Shown here piece by piece: positions 37,901 through 44,975 of a DNA stretch of 50,228 bases. Each line of letters opens with the position of its first letter. Within the stretch, counting starts at the first letter, position 1. This stretch comes from an uncultured Clostridia bacterium. GTDB taxonomy: Bacteria > Bacillota > Clostridia > Oscillospirales > Ruminococcaceae. Both the position numbers and the translations under genes were made by a program. The notes under the pieces were generated by a model. The model worked only from the letters and a program-made list of their open reading frames with translations, searched no databases and was not told the DNA's origin. Where the stretch lies: NCBI GenBank assembly GCA_947307175.1, contig CAMZIK010000006.1:1-50228 (forward strand), in the 5' to 3' direction.

Positions 37901-39358
37901 TCAGCTGTTCAGCCTGAAGTGTACTATCTTAGCTTCTTTACAAATAAGACCCAGGGCAGAGATAATATCTATCACTATGAGATAAAATCAGTTGAGCGAT
38001 TTGAGCAGCGTGGCACATCCGATACAGGATGGAAACCTAACAAGATCTTCAGAAACAATAATGATCCTGTCCATCTTATCATCGGAAATCTTTACACGAA
38101 CAACGATTTTGCAATATCAGTTACTCCGCAGATCGCTTCAACTAAAATGAGTAAGAACAATTCTGTGCATACTGTTACAATGACAGCCCACATAGGTCTG
38201 ACAGAAACAGCAAAAACAGCGCTGATAGCTAATAATCTGGAGCAGAATGAAAACTCTACCATCTATCAGACCTTCCTTATGAACTATAAAACAACGGAGC
38301 TTGTCGATAATCTTCCGGTAACAAGGATCGGAGTGGACAAATCAGCTATTTCATCAATAACGGTGACAAGCTATAAGATCTATCACGGAGCAACTGCTTC
38401 AGGTACCGGTACAACTGTTCCGTATTCTGACCCTGAAGATTTGATGACAACCAACTACATCGAGCTTAGAAACAATCAGAACCTCAATGAGTATCTGAGA
38501 GATTCAACAGAAGGTCATGACAATATGGCTACTATCCAGGTAACATTTGCAGTTGAGTATTCGGAAAAGAATCTTCCAAGACAGTTCCCTGAGAGGGGAG
38601 ATGAAATCGATACAAGAGTCGGCGCACAGGTCTTTGGCTATTCAAACATTTCTTCAACCGTTGAGAGCGGTGCTTACAGCGCAACATCTGAACCTGCCGA
38701 AGACGTTGACAATAATAATGACCCGGTAAGGTATTATACAAAGAGCTCTGCATCTGCAAGTCTGACATATAATGCCGAAAAGACAATGACCGATTCTAAC
38801 GGACAGTATAGTTCTCTTGGCATCAATCCGTTTGACGAAGGAACGAAGGATACCAATAAGGGCCATATCGACTCGACCGCAACTTACAGCTTCCTTGACA
38901 TTCAGAATCCGACCGATTACATCGAGTTCAATATTACTCTGACAAGTAAAAAGGACAACAATTACGGTACACCGCTTGACATCAGACAGTATTTCCAGAA
39001 CCTGACGATCAAAGCCGACAAGACTTCGTCCACACCTTTGTATACTCAGGGAACGGATACATCAACAACGAATGTCGTAGCATCTATGAGTTCAGACGGG
39101 ACCAGAATAACACTCAGAGCTAAAAAGGATTCTCTGAAAAAGGTAGCTGATAAGGTTTATTCGATTTACGTTTCGTTCGATGTCCTCACAGGAGACGACA
39201 ACGGTTTCGGAGATACTAAAGCATACTCCAATTACAAGGTAAACATCACAGCAGATATGTACAGCAGTCTCACTGATACGAGCACGCCTGATCAACAGCA
39301 TCACGCATCGGATCACATCATCTATACCAACTCCAAACTGCAGTACAAAATATTCTGA
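28964..39358 (+). CDS. Giant (about 3460 aa) secreted protein with GLUG-like beta-solenoid repeats
   Basis: Signal-peptide-like N-terminus (KRVVSALTAFVMVFCALPAAE...VNAADDD). Many GG(L/V/A)(V/I)G(K/E/D/Y) repeats (GGLVGE, GGVVGK, GGLIGK, GGAIGI, GGLVGK, GGLVGD, GGVAGK, GGLLGY, GGLIGY...) and an EGCGTYNDPYIIKKASELQNIA boundary motif. ATG 28964 better spaced from AGGAGA than ATG 28955. Confidence 0.85.
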   Translation: MKKYISNFLRKKTGKRVVSALTAFVMVFCALPAAEIGEKLGNLDFTSISVNAADDDTPPSGYAFLHNPADSNKISLSIKDFYDYADSYKKYPGYHQNDEITIKTSSGTTQYYQREFAGLGTSTKPFAGKINVEANNPLVFNLDAPLFKYVTDTAELNGTTGISIARFYGHDIPSGQTIKDTTPLLAENVVKKNGTKATWTVNIVKPSATDDGESGTLEPFGGMIGTMGADAELTLNVTMDQQTNDTGAIALKSKSNLGLACGLIKQNATLNFSIGASSGGTIRNISSIETSSGNVGGLVGEMESGSTFNYTGRNIQNNSTSISTGNEGYSGGVVGKINKATVVLPSSPAYSIAQLISGKKGTGTIYGYYQPKSNETSIDLTKYSIDDTKTEVNGTGHIGGLFGVLECDHDFAFTTAATIKSKHNAGEASSYGGLIGKYSNTLLSNTLSIGGLTTSTNLSGGKATYYGGAIGIIDDTNASYVKFDGFTVNKAYNADSLTFGGLVGKATKAFVDANNVTINVNGSFSGGGLVGDLGNGVLRLTGTTNLSGAKSSETTSNGHLYGQIVGNRDSALVFAETGWVLRRSAAVEADDIGAWGEVLRFDSKGTDTETDDETTYDLTYEQFDDNTVLTVNETTHAISISDSPYTISDTADFAATALNIQISSGSIVTSGSTSDTISLEDDIVLSGTGLTGFTRDNNKDNSLTESHCVFSGSFNASGHTITLAIGEPYGYRGETNLSTAATRSDGDGRIYNHRYNGLFGILQGSDDTSFGSIDDSTITINGKCSVSPKANSVYVGSVAGVATNKVNIYSVNVSTTFDYGGSKDLYLGRLVGEINSPVAIEDEETPEVEIANCEFSGVVSGTNNSSETCIGGVAGKIYHTANEQQYWNLQNLTVSGTVENKATKTQQIIGGLIAKIEGYSASSGFNSRKLVLNNITTSDLEIKGAAATSMGGLLGYCWLNTDVVIGVVDEDTGEVVEETSVNIDSGSKVTASGAVKDMAGLVYNATGKWSVNDLNINAIEIAANTPRSFGMIVNKGWYSANTNYKTDDSSSAIYLLLTSTDCYEISSATIGTLSSAAVFDELVAYSAYYRDDGNNRLATDASGDEYILKNGNGVVSIHIAAEPEEEGDSPTLGLVMEEGSESNSYKAQTSLGAKPNPWTRYYYDLDVITNPEYGYSGQNAGKLMLWGLNKYAHRSIKNNFSDPFTNNNINVNNADYDMTGYSWYPVDVDFSVAVKGNFKFANKEFELSEAENAGDHDSQKSSISTEYNNVDYKTQHYLMHCGLFRNVYSGKTVTINSNMRLRGNVAKTDKYCGVLICGTVDGSSDTNKATITINNLELQGAYIHNIENLTGASVTYAPLLINKITKYTNLTVKNVKTSTTTNYRYIDDSCIPYINRDDDNFPKAGSSLIGEVGSSTAKGLNLVFETIQLDGRTAALATGNNTLNTKYRTNRTIFTKATLLDKFEFESGSKGKYTYTWTDDWGSSSQKKVTYGKEVGYKTEGEFPNQERKYFEGSTADAEEYTNPGVNNDTDGEAISTILKNSFLPYVATPYDPNGDTHQLEVNHRTSNAEGCGTYNDPYIIKKASELQNIALIINGDASNGTKITLPNETEMSTFWCEDKTGKSHHKVFEFNGTNFINGDTTLSSTQVRTYLARAYYQIGDNFTIESTINFGGISNFTSIDSTNNFAVFRGVIDGDGFTITNTSSSPLIVNSYGCVIKDLTVSVQNSADISLTQNSIAAFPTCTSYGGLIANILGGDNMLDGVSVDYSLMTKLIKINTSNSTYNQLIPVGGYIGVVVDGAVIFKNMSSSTQGLSTIPSGKLKYNNSNLALNNQQYLYVNPIIGRVINGYAVTESTSYKTSENDVTMHNGKKNYSIADITKDNNIAMLSTGAYTSIGTSSYSTDVSIPNAQALFVMSLLTQSSTTVGTPGTGALTLGTSGSYDGSLKVRRRAAYSEVGTDAANDDKPADYNAAIADTATSGVPYIVANYTGVIENTTNYGVLALTNNNTVCNFNLGGTSTEWILPDGFRGIGCIGFKRTDLTNRTISLHKFNGKNNNGEGDEVTITMNMSLQHYEAVWDNYLPVNNSQGGFGLFNTLHHNRSDQGTVEDEYKISNLNITGTIDYFVFYHGANTGVMAYNKTNIPNAAYLNCGGIAGYAGFGGNDSITVEDIGVSGLTVNGFETAGGFFGNLQLSNKNASYHQVSISDIDAQEAFTVHSKRYAGGIIGYFKQGNLSISDVKILLPTVLNEYVGSSITDFDNGVGGLIGYCQNVNGNSPIVLTDIQLGQLSSNVTSRIGYIDGYPCTSATTATVVAGGIIGRNNTYKGSNDYSLKIENCNVYNISIYGHRVGGLIGSDAADNNTNTQSKILIYNSNVKSNNESELYGLFPSNSNSNNLKHRACGGLMGGSKAANGVVIDTCLVEGYTLQGYQDTAGICANAEGGAFEVHNFRIKNVNMRSDYSACLFGWLPTAVKGYNILCDNIQFQDRTGGTTENTSGQHGYLISKNNGNNIKIVGLSCKNTTPKPGYFIPSKFIGVNDYSGGNNYIIFADYNYAASDSNKTFANVNTGATNVTDYAGAVVSDNNPYVTSSPKMFIGNNQFLTGDAVSSTDYNNSALKQIILDKQDPQKSLNGAQSYAKAPAVDTNLLKDVTDNFTTSKAEFGTAFSYDFPMLKVEDTNKTKITNYINYYIQNLTNSPSSFTFHQDKKTADNKSYIYKVTMHKCTYSDGAFTVGADGTGSLERTNTGFKMDPNKIDNNDPNTPQFTLMDVKFLDPSDNSKVAYHLYVPIYVKKLIQYKFSAKLASGTNYYEGAYTNISAGNTLFDNLGSPVTMRLEYTYDRETQDWADAINGGENVLTGSNFYKELLLSMNENGWAPNSRMVLVDANNKDKHYYMDAAITQADTNGDYHIAFESFTTTGTAQGTAYSPAPFNDLLTMSISTEGDCTLVTTNSASDATVKVGDQYYKPAPEDYTGTKYKVVVSAVQPEVYYLSFFTNKTQGRDNIYHYEIKSVERFEQRGTSDTGWKPNKIFRNNNDPVHLIIGNLYTNNDFAISVTPQIASTKMSKNNSVHTVTMTAHIGLTETAKTALIANNLEQNENSTIYQTFLMNYKTTELVDNLPVTRIGVDKSAISSITVTSYKIYHGATASGTGTTVPYSDPEDLMTTNYIELRNNQNLNEYLRDSTEGHDNMATIQVTFAVEYSEKNLPRQFPERGDEIDTRVGAQVFGYSNISSTVESGAYSATSEPAEDVDNNNDPVRYYTKSSASASLTYNAEKTMTDSNGQYSSLGINPFDEGTKDTNKGHIDSTATYSFLDIQNPTDYIEFNITLTSKKDNNYGTPLDIRQYFQNLTIKADKTSSTPLYTQGTDTSTTNVVASMSSDGTRITLRAKKDSLKKVADKVYSIYVSFDVLTGDDNGFGDTKAYSNYKVNITADMYSSLTDTSTPDQQHHASDHIIYTNSKLQYKIF

Positions 39359-39370
39359 CCCAACCATTTA

Positions 39371-39398
39371 CAGAGCCGGTTTTCCGGCTCTGTTTTTT
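39371..39398 (+). terminator. Strong terminator after the giant gene
   Basis: CAGAGCCGG tttt CCGGCTCTG TTTTTT. Confidence 0.92.
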
Positions 39399-39508
39399 GT
39401 GCATTTTTTGATATAAAAACAGGGCAGAGAAAAGTGCAAAAATATGTGGAAAAACTTTCAGCAATCGTGAACTTTTTTTAGTCAAATTTCAAAGCTTTTT
39501 GGGGCTGA

Positions 39509-39537
39509 TTGACTATGCAGAAATAATGGTGTATAAT
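39509..39537 (+). promoter_or_regulatory. Sigma-A-type promoter
   Basis: TTGACT-N17-TATAAT. Confidence 0.75.
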
Positions 39538-39585
39538 GAAAGAAATATGGGGTCAATATTGGTGTAAAAAGGAGCGTTCAGTTTA

Positions 39586-42500
39586 ATGAAAAAAAGACTA
39601 TTATCGGCGCTGCTCGCAGTCTGCCTGATGTTCGGCTCGGCAGCAGCTCTGCCCGAAGGTTGTTTTGATTATGATTCGCAGATAACCGCAAGTGCGGATA
39701 CAAGCGGCGACTATACCTATACCGTGCTTTCTGATGACAGCGCAAAAATAACAAGATGCAGCGGAACAACACGCACATCTGCATCTGTGACAATACCGAG
39801 TGACCTTGGCGGACATAAGGTCACCACGCTTTCTGCTAATACTGCAGGCATTTTTACAATGCTTGGAGGCATGAAGAATACCTACATCAAAACGCTGACA
39901 CTGCCGACTACCGTTAAAACTATCGAGTCAAGTGCTTTAGCATCAATGCATGCTCTTACGACCGTAAATCTGAACGAAGGTCTTACAACTATTGCATCAA
40001 GTGCTTTTCTCAACGCCATATCACTCCAAAGCATAACCCTGCCTGCAAGTCTTACAAGCCTTTCAAACAACGCTTTTGAAGGCTGCACCGCACTTGCAAG
40101 CATCAACGTCAAGGACGGGAACAGTACATACTGTTCAATAGACGGAGTAGTCTATAACAAGGCAAAGACCCAGCTGGTGCTTTGTCCTCCCGGCGCAACG
40201 ACTATATCTATTCCAAGTACCATAACTTCTATCCCCGATAAAATGTTTTCAGGTGCTTCTAACCTTAAAAGCGTAACGCTCCCCGATAACCTTACTTCTA
40301 TCGGCAAGCAGGCTTTCTTCGGCTGCACATCTTTGAAAACCATTACCATTCCTAAAAATGTGACCTCTATCGGAGAGAAGGCTCTTGGTTATTATAAAGA
40401 CCCGAACTCTATTGACGTGCTTAAAGTCAGCGGCTTTACGATCAAAGGCTATAAAGGCTCTGCAGCAGAGACCTATGCAAAAGCTAACGGCTTCACCTTT
40501 GAAGCCATAGGCGAGAGCTGCTCACATACATACGGCAGCCCGACATGGACCTGGACACAGTCCTCAAGCACTTCCTATACCGCAAGCGCAACGTTCAAAT
40601 GCTCAAAATGCGGCGAAGTGTCTGCTGCTCAGAAAGCAAGCATAAGCACCGTCCAGACCAGCGCAACCTGCACCACTGCGGAAAAGTATGTCTATACCGC
40701 AAAGGTGACCTTCAACAGCCAGACTTATTCCGATACCAAGACCGTGACCAAAGGTTCAGCCCTCGGTCATGACTGGACAGATTATAAGACCACGACCGAA
40801 CCTACCTGTACCAAAGACGGCGTAAGCACAAGGAGCTGTAAAAGAACAGGCTGCAGCACCACGGAAACAAAATCGATAACCAAGCTCGGTCATGATTACA
40901 GCATAAAGGTCGTAGCTCCGACCTGTAAAGACCAGGGCTATACGCTTCATTCCTGCACACGCTGCACCGACAGCTATAAGGATACTTATACCGATAAAAC
41001 CAACGATCATAAGTGGAGCGACTGGAAAACCACCAAAGAGCCTACCGAAACGACCGAAGGCACAAAGGAAAGAAGCTGCTCTGTCTGCGGAAAGAAAGAG
41101 ACCGATACTATCCCCAAGAAGTCTCATACCCATAACTATACCACCAAGACCGTAGCTCCGACCTGTACCGCACAGGGCTATGTCCTACATACCTGCACAG
41201 GCTGCGGAGATACCTACAAGACTAACTATAAGGATCCTCTCGGACATTCATGGACAGACTGGCAGACCGTAGAAGCTGCCACCTGTACAGCCGACGGAAA
41301 AAAGACAAGGAAATGCCAGAGATCAGGCTGCAATGAAACTGAAACACAGATAATCACAAAGCTCGGACATAAATATTCTGCTTCCGTAGTAGCTCCTACC
41401 TGTACAACTGCGGGCTATACCCTGCATAAATGTACACGCTGCACCGACAGCTATAAGGACGAACACAAGGACGCTCTCGGTCATGACTATGTTGCAACCG
41501 TCGTAAAACCGACCTGTACCGCAAAGGGCTATACCCTGCATAAGTGTTCACGCTGCTCGGATAACTATAAGGATACTTATACAGATAAGGTCGATCATAA
41601 GTGGAGCGATTGGAAAGTCACCAAAAAGCCTACCGAAACGACCGAAGGCTCAAAGGAGAGAAGCTGCTCCGTCTGCGGAAAGAAAGAGACCGAGACTATC
41701 GCTAAAACGACCCATAAGCATACCTATACCACCAAGACCGTAGCACCGACTTGTACCGCAAAGGGCTACACTCTGCATACCTGCTCAGGCTGCGGTGATA
41801 CCTACGAGGATAACTATAAAGATCCTCTGGGACATTCTTTCGGCGATTGGAAAACGACCACCGAACCGACCTGTACAGCCGACGGAACAAAGACATGTAC
41901 CTGTAAGAGATCAGGCTGCAATGCAAAGAAAACAAAATCTGTTTCAAAGCTCGGTCACAGCTATACCACCAAGGTCGTAAAACCGACCTGTACCGCAAAG
42001 GGCTATACCCTTTATACCTGCATAAGATGCGGAGAAAGCTATAAGGAAAACTATACCGCTGCGACAGATCATACCTGGGGCGCATGGAAGACCACAAAGG
42101 CAGCTACCGAAAAGACCGAAGGCACAAAGGAAAGAAGCTGCACCGTCTGCGGAAAGAAACAGACCGCAACTATCCCTAAAAAGACTCATACCCATAGTTA
42201 TACCACCAAGACCGTAAAGCCGACCTGTGAAGCAAAGGGATATACGCTCCACGTCTGCAAGGGCTGCGGCGATACCTATGTAGATAACTATAAGTCAGCT
42301 CTCGGACATACCTGGGGCAAATGGAAAACCACTAAGGAGGCTACCGAGACCTCAACAGGTCAGAAGGAAAGATACTGCTCCGTCTGCAATAAGAAAGAAA
42401 CAGCAGTAATACCAATAAAGAAGCATACCCATACCTATACCACCAAGACCGTTGCTCCGACCTGCACCGCAAAGGGCTATAAACTTCATACCTGCAAGTG

Positions 42501-43821
42501 CGGATACAGCTATAAGGATAATTATAAAGCAGCTCTGGGTCATAAATGGTCATCATGGAAAACTACCAAAGCTGCTACCTGTACAGCAGCAGGTACAAAG
42601 ACAAGGACCTGCTCTGTGTGCAAGAAGACCGAGACAAAAACAGTCGCAAAGCTCGGACATAACTATAAAGCAACCGTCGTAAAACCGACCTGTACCGCAA
42701 AGGGCTATACCCTGCATAAGTGTTCACGCTGCTCAAAGAGCTATAAGGATACCTATAAAGCAGCCCTCGGACATAAGTGGTCATCGTGGAAAACAACTTC
42801 CTTTAACCTCAAAAACAATACCTCTGTGCAGCAGAGAAAATGTTCACGCTGCTCAAAGACATCAACGAGAACTATATCCAATGCCGTGACCCGTCTTGCA
42901 GGCGCAAACAGATATGAAACGGCTTCTATCATCTCCTCAAAGATGTATACCAAAGCCGATACCGTGATAATAGCAACAGGCATGACATATCACGATGCTC
43001 TCGTTGCCGTTCCGCTCGCAAGCGCTTATAACGCACCTCTGCTCCTTTCGACCGAAAAGCATATCACAGCTCAGACCGAAGCAGAAATAAAGCGCCTCAA
43101 AGCAAAGAATATCATCGTTATCAGCACAAGCGGCGCTATCGGCGCTAATGCAAAGGCAGAGCTGAAAGCCCTGAAACTCAATGTAACTTACATTGAAGGC
43201 AAGACCTGCTTTGAAACAGCTGCAAAAACAGCAAAGGCACTGCAGACAAAAACAAAGAAAGCACCACAGACCGTCTTCTTTGCTACCGACAGCGCCTATG
43301 CAGATGCACTTTCCGTAAGCCCTGTTGCAGCAATAAAGAATGCTCCTATCATCTATCTCAAAAATACAGGCAGCCTCGATAAAGCAACAGCTTCTTATCT
43401 GAAATCAGTGAAGGGAAGCGTAAAGAACGCTTATATCATCGGCGGCGACGGCGTAATAAGCAACGCTATGATGAAAAACGTCGCAAGCGCCCTCGGTCTT
43501 ACCGTCAATAAGACCGTACAGAGAGTCTGGGGCAATGACAGATATGCTACCTGCGTTGCAGTAAACAAAAAGTTCGCAAAGACCTTAAGCGGTGAGAACC
43601 TCTGTGTCGCAACAGGAATGGATTTCCCTGATGCCCTTGCAGGAGGCGTCCTCGCTGGAAATTATAAAGCTCCGCTGCTGCTTGTGAACGGCAAGCTCAA
43701 AACAGCAAAGCTCACCGATGAGCAGATAGCCTATATCAAAGAAAAAAGCTCGCCTCGCATCACCGTCTTCGGCGGCGTTGGCGCAGTTTCCGACGACTAT
43801 ATCAAACTTATCACTGGCTGA
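39586..43821 (+). CDS. Surface protein: BspA-like leucine-rich repeats (LRR_5), tandem Cys-containing repeats, three C-terminal cell-wall-binding type 2 (CWB2) repeats
   Basis: LTLPTTVKTIESSALASMHALTTVNL...; repeated PTCTAKGYTLHTCxxCGxSYKDxYKxxLGH; C-terminal VTRLAGANRYETA...DALVAVPLA, VFFATDSAYADALSVSP, QRVWGNDRYATCVAVNK. Confidence 0.93.
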   Translation: MKKRLLSALLAVCLMFGSAAALPEGCFDYDSQITASADTSGDYTYTVLSDDSAKITRCSGTTRTSASVTIPSDLGGHKVTTLSANTAGIFTMLGGMKNTYIKTLTLPTTVKTIESSALASMHALTTVNLNEGLTTIASSAFLNAISLQSITLPASLTSLSNNAFEGCTALASINVKDGNSTYCSIDGVVYNKAKTQLVLCPPGATTISIPSTITSIPDKMFSGASNLKSVTLPDNLTSIGKQAFFGCTSLKTITIPKNVTSIGEKALGYYKDPNSIDVLKVSGFTIKGYKGSAAETYAKANGFTFEAIGESCSHTYGSPTWTWTQSSSTSYTASATFKCSKCGEVSAAQKASISTVQTSATCTTAEKYVYTAKVTFNSQTYSDTKTVTKGSALGHDWTDYKTTTEPTCTKDGVSTRSCKRTGCSTTETKSITKLGHDYSIKVVAPTCKDQGYTLHSCTRCTDSYKDTYTDKTNDHKWSDWKTTKEPTETTEGTKERSCSVCGKKETDTIPKKSHTHNYTTKTVAPTCTAQGYVLHTCTGCGDTYKTNYKDPLGHSWTDWQTVEAATCTADGKKTRKCQRSGCNETETQIITKLGHKYSASVVAPTCTTAGYTLHKCTRCTDSYKDEHKDALGHDYVATVVKPTCTAKGYTLHKCSRCSDNYKDTYTDKVDHKWSDWKVTKKPTETTEGSKERSCSVCGKKETETIAKTTHKHTYTTKTVAPTCTAKGYTLHTCSGCGDTYEDNYKDPLGHSFGDWKTTTEPTCTADGTKTCTCKRSGCNAKKTKSVSKLGHSYTTKVVKPTCTAKGYTLYTCIRCGESYKENYTAATDHTWGAWKTTKAATEKTEGTKERSCTVCGKKQTATIPKKTHTHSYTTKTVKPTCEAKGYTLHVCKGCGDTYVDNYKSALGHTWGKWKTTKEATETSTGQKERYCSVCNKKETAVIPIKKHTHTYTTKTVAPTCTAKGYKLHTCKCGYSYKDNYKAALGHKWSSWKTTKAATCTAAGTKTRTCSVCKKTETKTVAKLGHNYKATVVKPTCTAKGYTLHKCSRCSKSYKDTYKAALGHKWSSWKTTSFNLKNNTSVQQRKCSRCSKTSTRTISNAVTRLAGANRYETASIISSKMYTKADTVIIATGMTYHDALVAVPLASAYNAPLLLSTEKHITAQTEAEIKRLKAKNIIVISTSGAIGANAKAELKALKLNVTYIEGKTCFETAAKTAKALQTKTKKAPQTVFFATDSAYADALSVSPVAAIKNAPIIYLKNTGSLDKATASYLKSVKGSVKNAYIIGGDGVISNAMMKNVASALGLTVNKTVQRVWGNDRYATCVAVNKKFAKTLSGENLCVATGMDFPDALAGGVLAGNYKAPLLLVNGKLKTAKLTDEQIAYIKEKSSPRITVFGGVGAVSDDYIKLITG
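40745..42890 (+). repeat. Tandem repeat region encoding alternating ~40-aa Cys (CxxC-type) units
   Basis: A units (YTTKxVxPTCTAKGYTLHTCxxCGxxYKDxY) alternate with B units (WxxWKTTxxxTCTADGxKxRxCxxxGC) or Cys-depleted B' units (WKTTKEPTETTEGTKERSCSVCGKKET). Confidence 0.9.
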
Positions 43822-43827
43822 AAACAT

Positions 43828-43863
43828 AAGCTCCATTCCGCAATAGCGGCGTGGAGCTTTTTG
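43828..43863 (+). terminator. Terminator
   Basis: AAGCTCCA ttCCGCaataGCGGcg TGGAGCTT TTTG. Confidence 0.8.
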
Positions 43864-43891
43864 TTGACATTTGGGCTGTTTGTGGTATAAT
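43864..43891 (+). promoter_or_regulatory. Promoter of rubrerythrin gene
   Basis: TTGACA-N16-TATAAT. Confidence 0.75.
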
Positions 43892-43937
43892 AATATCAGG
43901 CACAGTAGCCTGATCTCATATCAAGGAGGAATAAAAA

Positions 43938-44486
43938 ATGGCAGATGTAAAAACAAAATATTCAGGAACACAAACAGAGAAAAACCTTCAGGCAGCCTTC
44001 GCAGGCGAGTCTCAGGCAAGAAACAAGTATACATACTTTGCTTCAAAAGCAAAGAAGGAAGGCTATGAGCAGATCGCAGCTCTTTTCCTTAAAACAGCTG
44101 ACAATGAGAAAGAACACGCAAAAATGTGGTTCAAGGAGCTTAGCGGCATAGGCTCGACCGCCGAGAACCTTGCAGCAGCTGCCGATGGCGAAAACTACGA
44201 GTGGACAGATATGTATGAGGATTTCGCAAAGACAGCCGAAGCAGAGGGCTTCCCTGAGCTTGCAGAAAAGTTCAGAGGCGTAGCTGCTATCGAAAAGCAC
44301 CACGAGGAAAGATACCGTGCGCTGCTAAAAAATGTCGAGATGCAGGAAGTCTTCAAAAAGAGCGAGGTCAAAGTTTGGGAGTGCCGCAACTGCGGTCATA
44401 TCGTAGTCGGAACAAATGCACCTGATGTCTGCCCCGTATGCGCCCACCCACAGTCCTATTTCGAGGTAAACGCAGAGAATTATTGA
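43938..44486 (+). CDS. rbr: Rubrerythrin
   Basis: [44 protein letters not shown] diiron domain; [28 protein letters not shown] rubredoxin-like domain; AAGGAGG RBS. Confidence 0.98.
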   Translation: MADVKTKYSGTQTEKNLQAAFAGESQARNKYTYFASKAKKEGYEQIAALFLKTADNEKEHAKMWFKELSGIGSTAENLAAAADGENYEWTDMYEDFAKTAEAEGFPELAEKFRGVAAIEKHHEERYRALLKNVEMQEVFKKSEVKVWECRNCGHIVVGTNAPDVCPVCAHPQSYFEVNAENY

Positions 44487-44550
44487 TCTATAATCAGAGG
44501 TATTCTTTGATCGGATATAGGCTGTAATGCCATGAAAGGAGTTTGTTGTC

Positions 44551-44850
44551 ATGGGACTCAGATTCAGAAAAAGCATTAATCTCGGAGGCGGTCTGAAACT
44601 AAATATCGGCACCAAGAGCGCAAGCATCTCAGCCGGTACAAAAGGCGTGCGCAAAACTATAAGCACCACCGGCAGAGAGACCACGACCGTTAGTATCCCC
44701 GGAACAGGGCTTTCGTATGTGGATACCAAGAAAACTTCGCTCGGCGGGCTTTTCGGCAGCAGCAAAAAGACCACAGCCAAAAAGACAGCTGCAAAAAAGA
44801 CCACAACACGAAAAACTTCCACAACAAGAAAAAATACTACAAAGAAATAA
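44551..44850 (+). CDS. DUF4236 domain-containing protein with Lys/Thr-rich C-terminal tail
   Basis: MGLRFRKSINLGGGLKLNIGTKSASISAGTKGVRKTISTTGRETTTVSIPGTGLSYV; tail KKTTAKKTAAKKTTTRKTSTTRKNTTKK. Confidence 0.88.
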   Translation: MGLRFRKSINLGGGLKLNIGTKSASISAGTKGVRKTISTTGRETTTVSIPGTGLSYVDTKKTSLGGLFGSSKKTTAKKTAAKKTTTRKTSTTRKNTTKK

Positions 44851-44851
44851 C

Positions 44852-44895
44852 AAGAGCCGGCATTTGCAGTTTTGCAAGTGTCGGCTTTCTGTTTT
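44852..44895 (+). terminator. Terminator
   Basis: AGAGCCGgCATTTGCA gtt TGCAAgTGtCGGCTTT. Confidence 0.7.
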
Positions 44896-44975
44896 ATCGG
44901 TAAGCTTTGAGTGTCGCTTTGGGCATCCTCTTGGTGCATTATTGAGGATAGTTCTTCTGAATAAGTGTTTCCTTT

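Noticed and set aside
40745-42890. Possible CRISPR-like repeat array
   Set aside because: Repeats are in frame within one long ORF and encode conserved Cys units; no constant repeat/unique spacer pattern and no cas genes.
40756-42983. Series of minus-strand ORFs with repetitive peptides (RYSPLRYRS..., GIALCGTGRFYD...)
   Set aside because: These are the complementary reading of the tandem Cys-repeat region of the plus-strand surface protein; no RBS or independent coding evidence.
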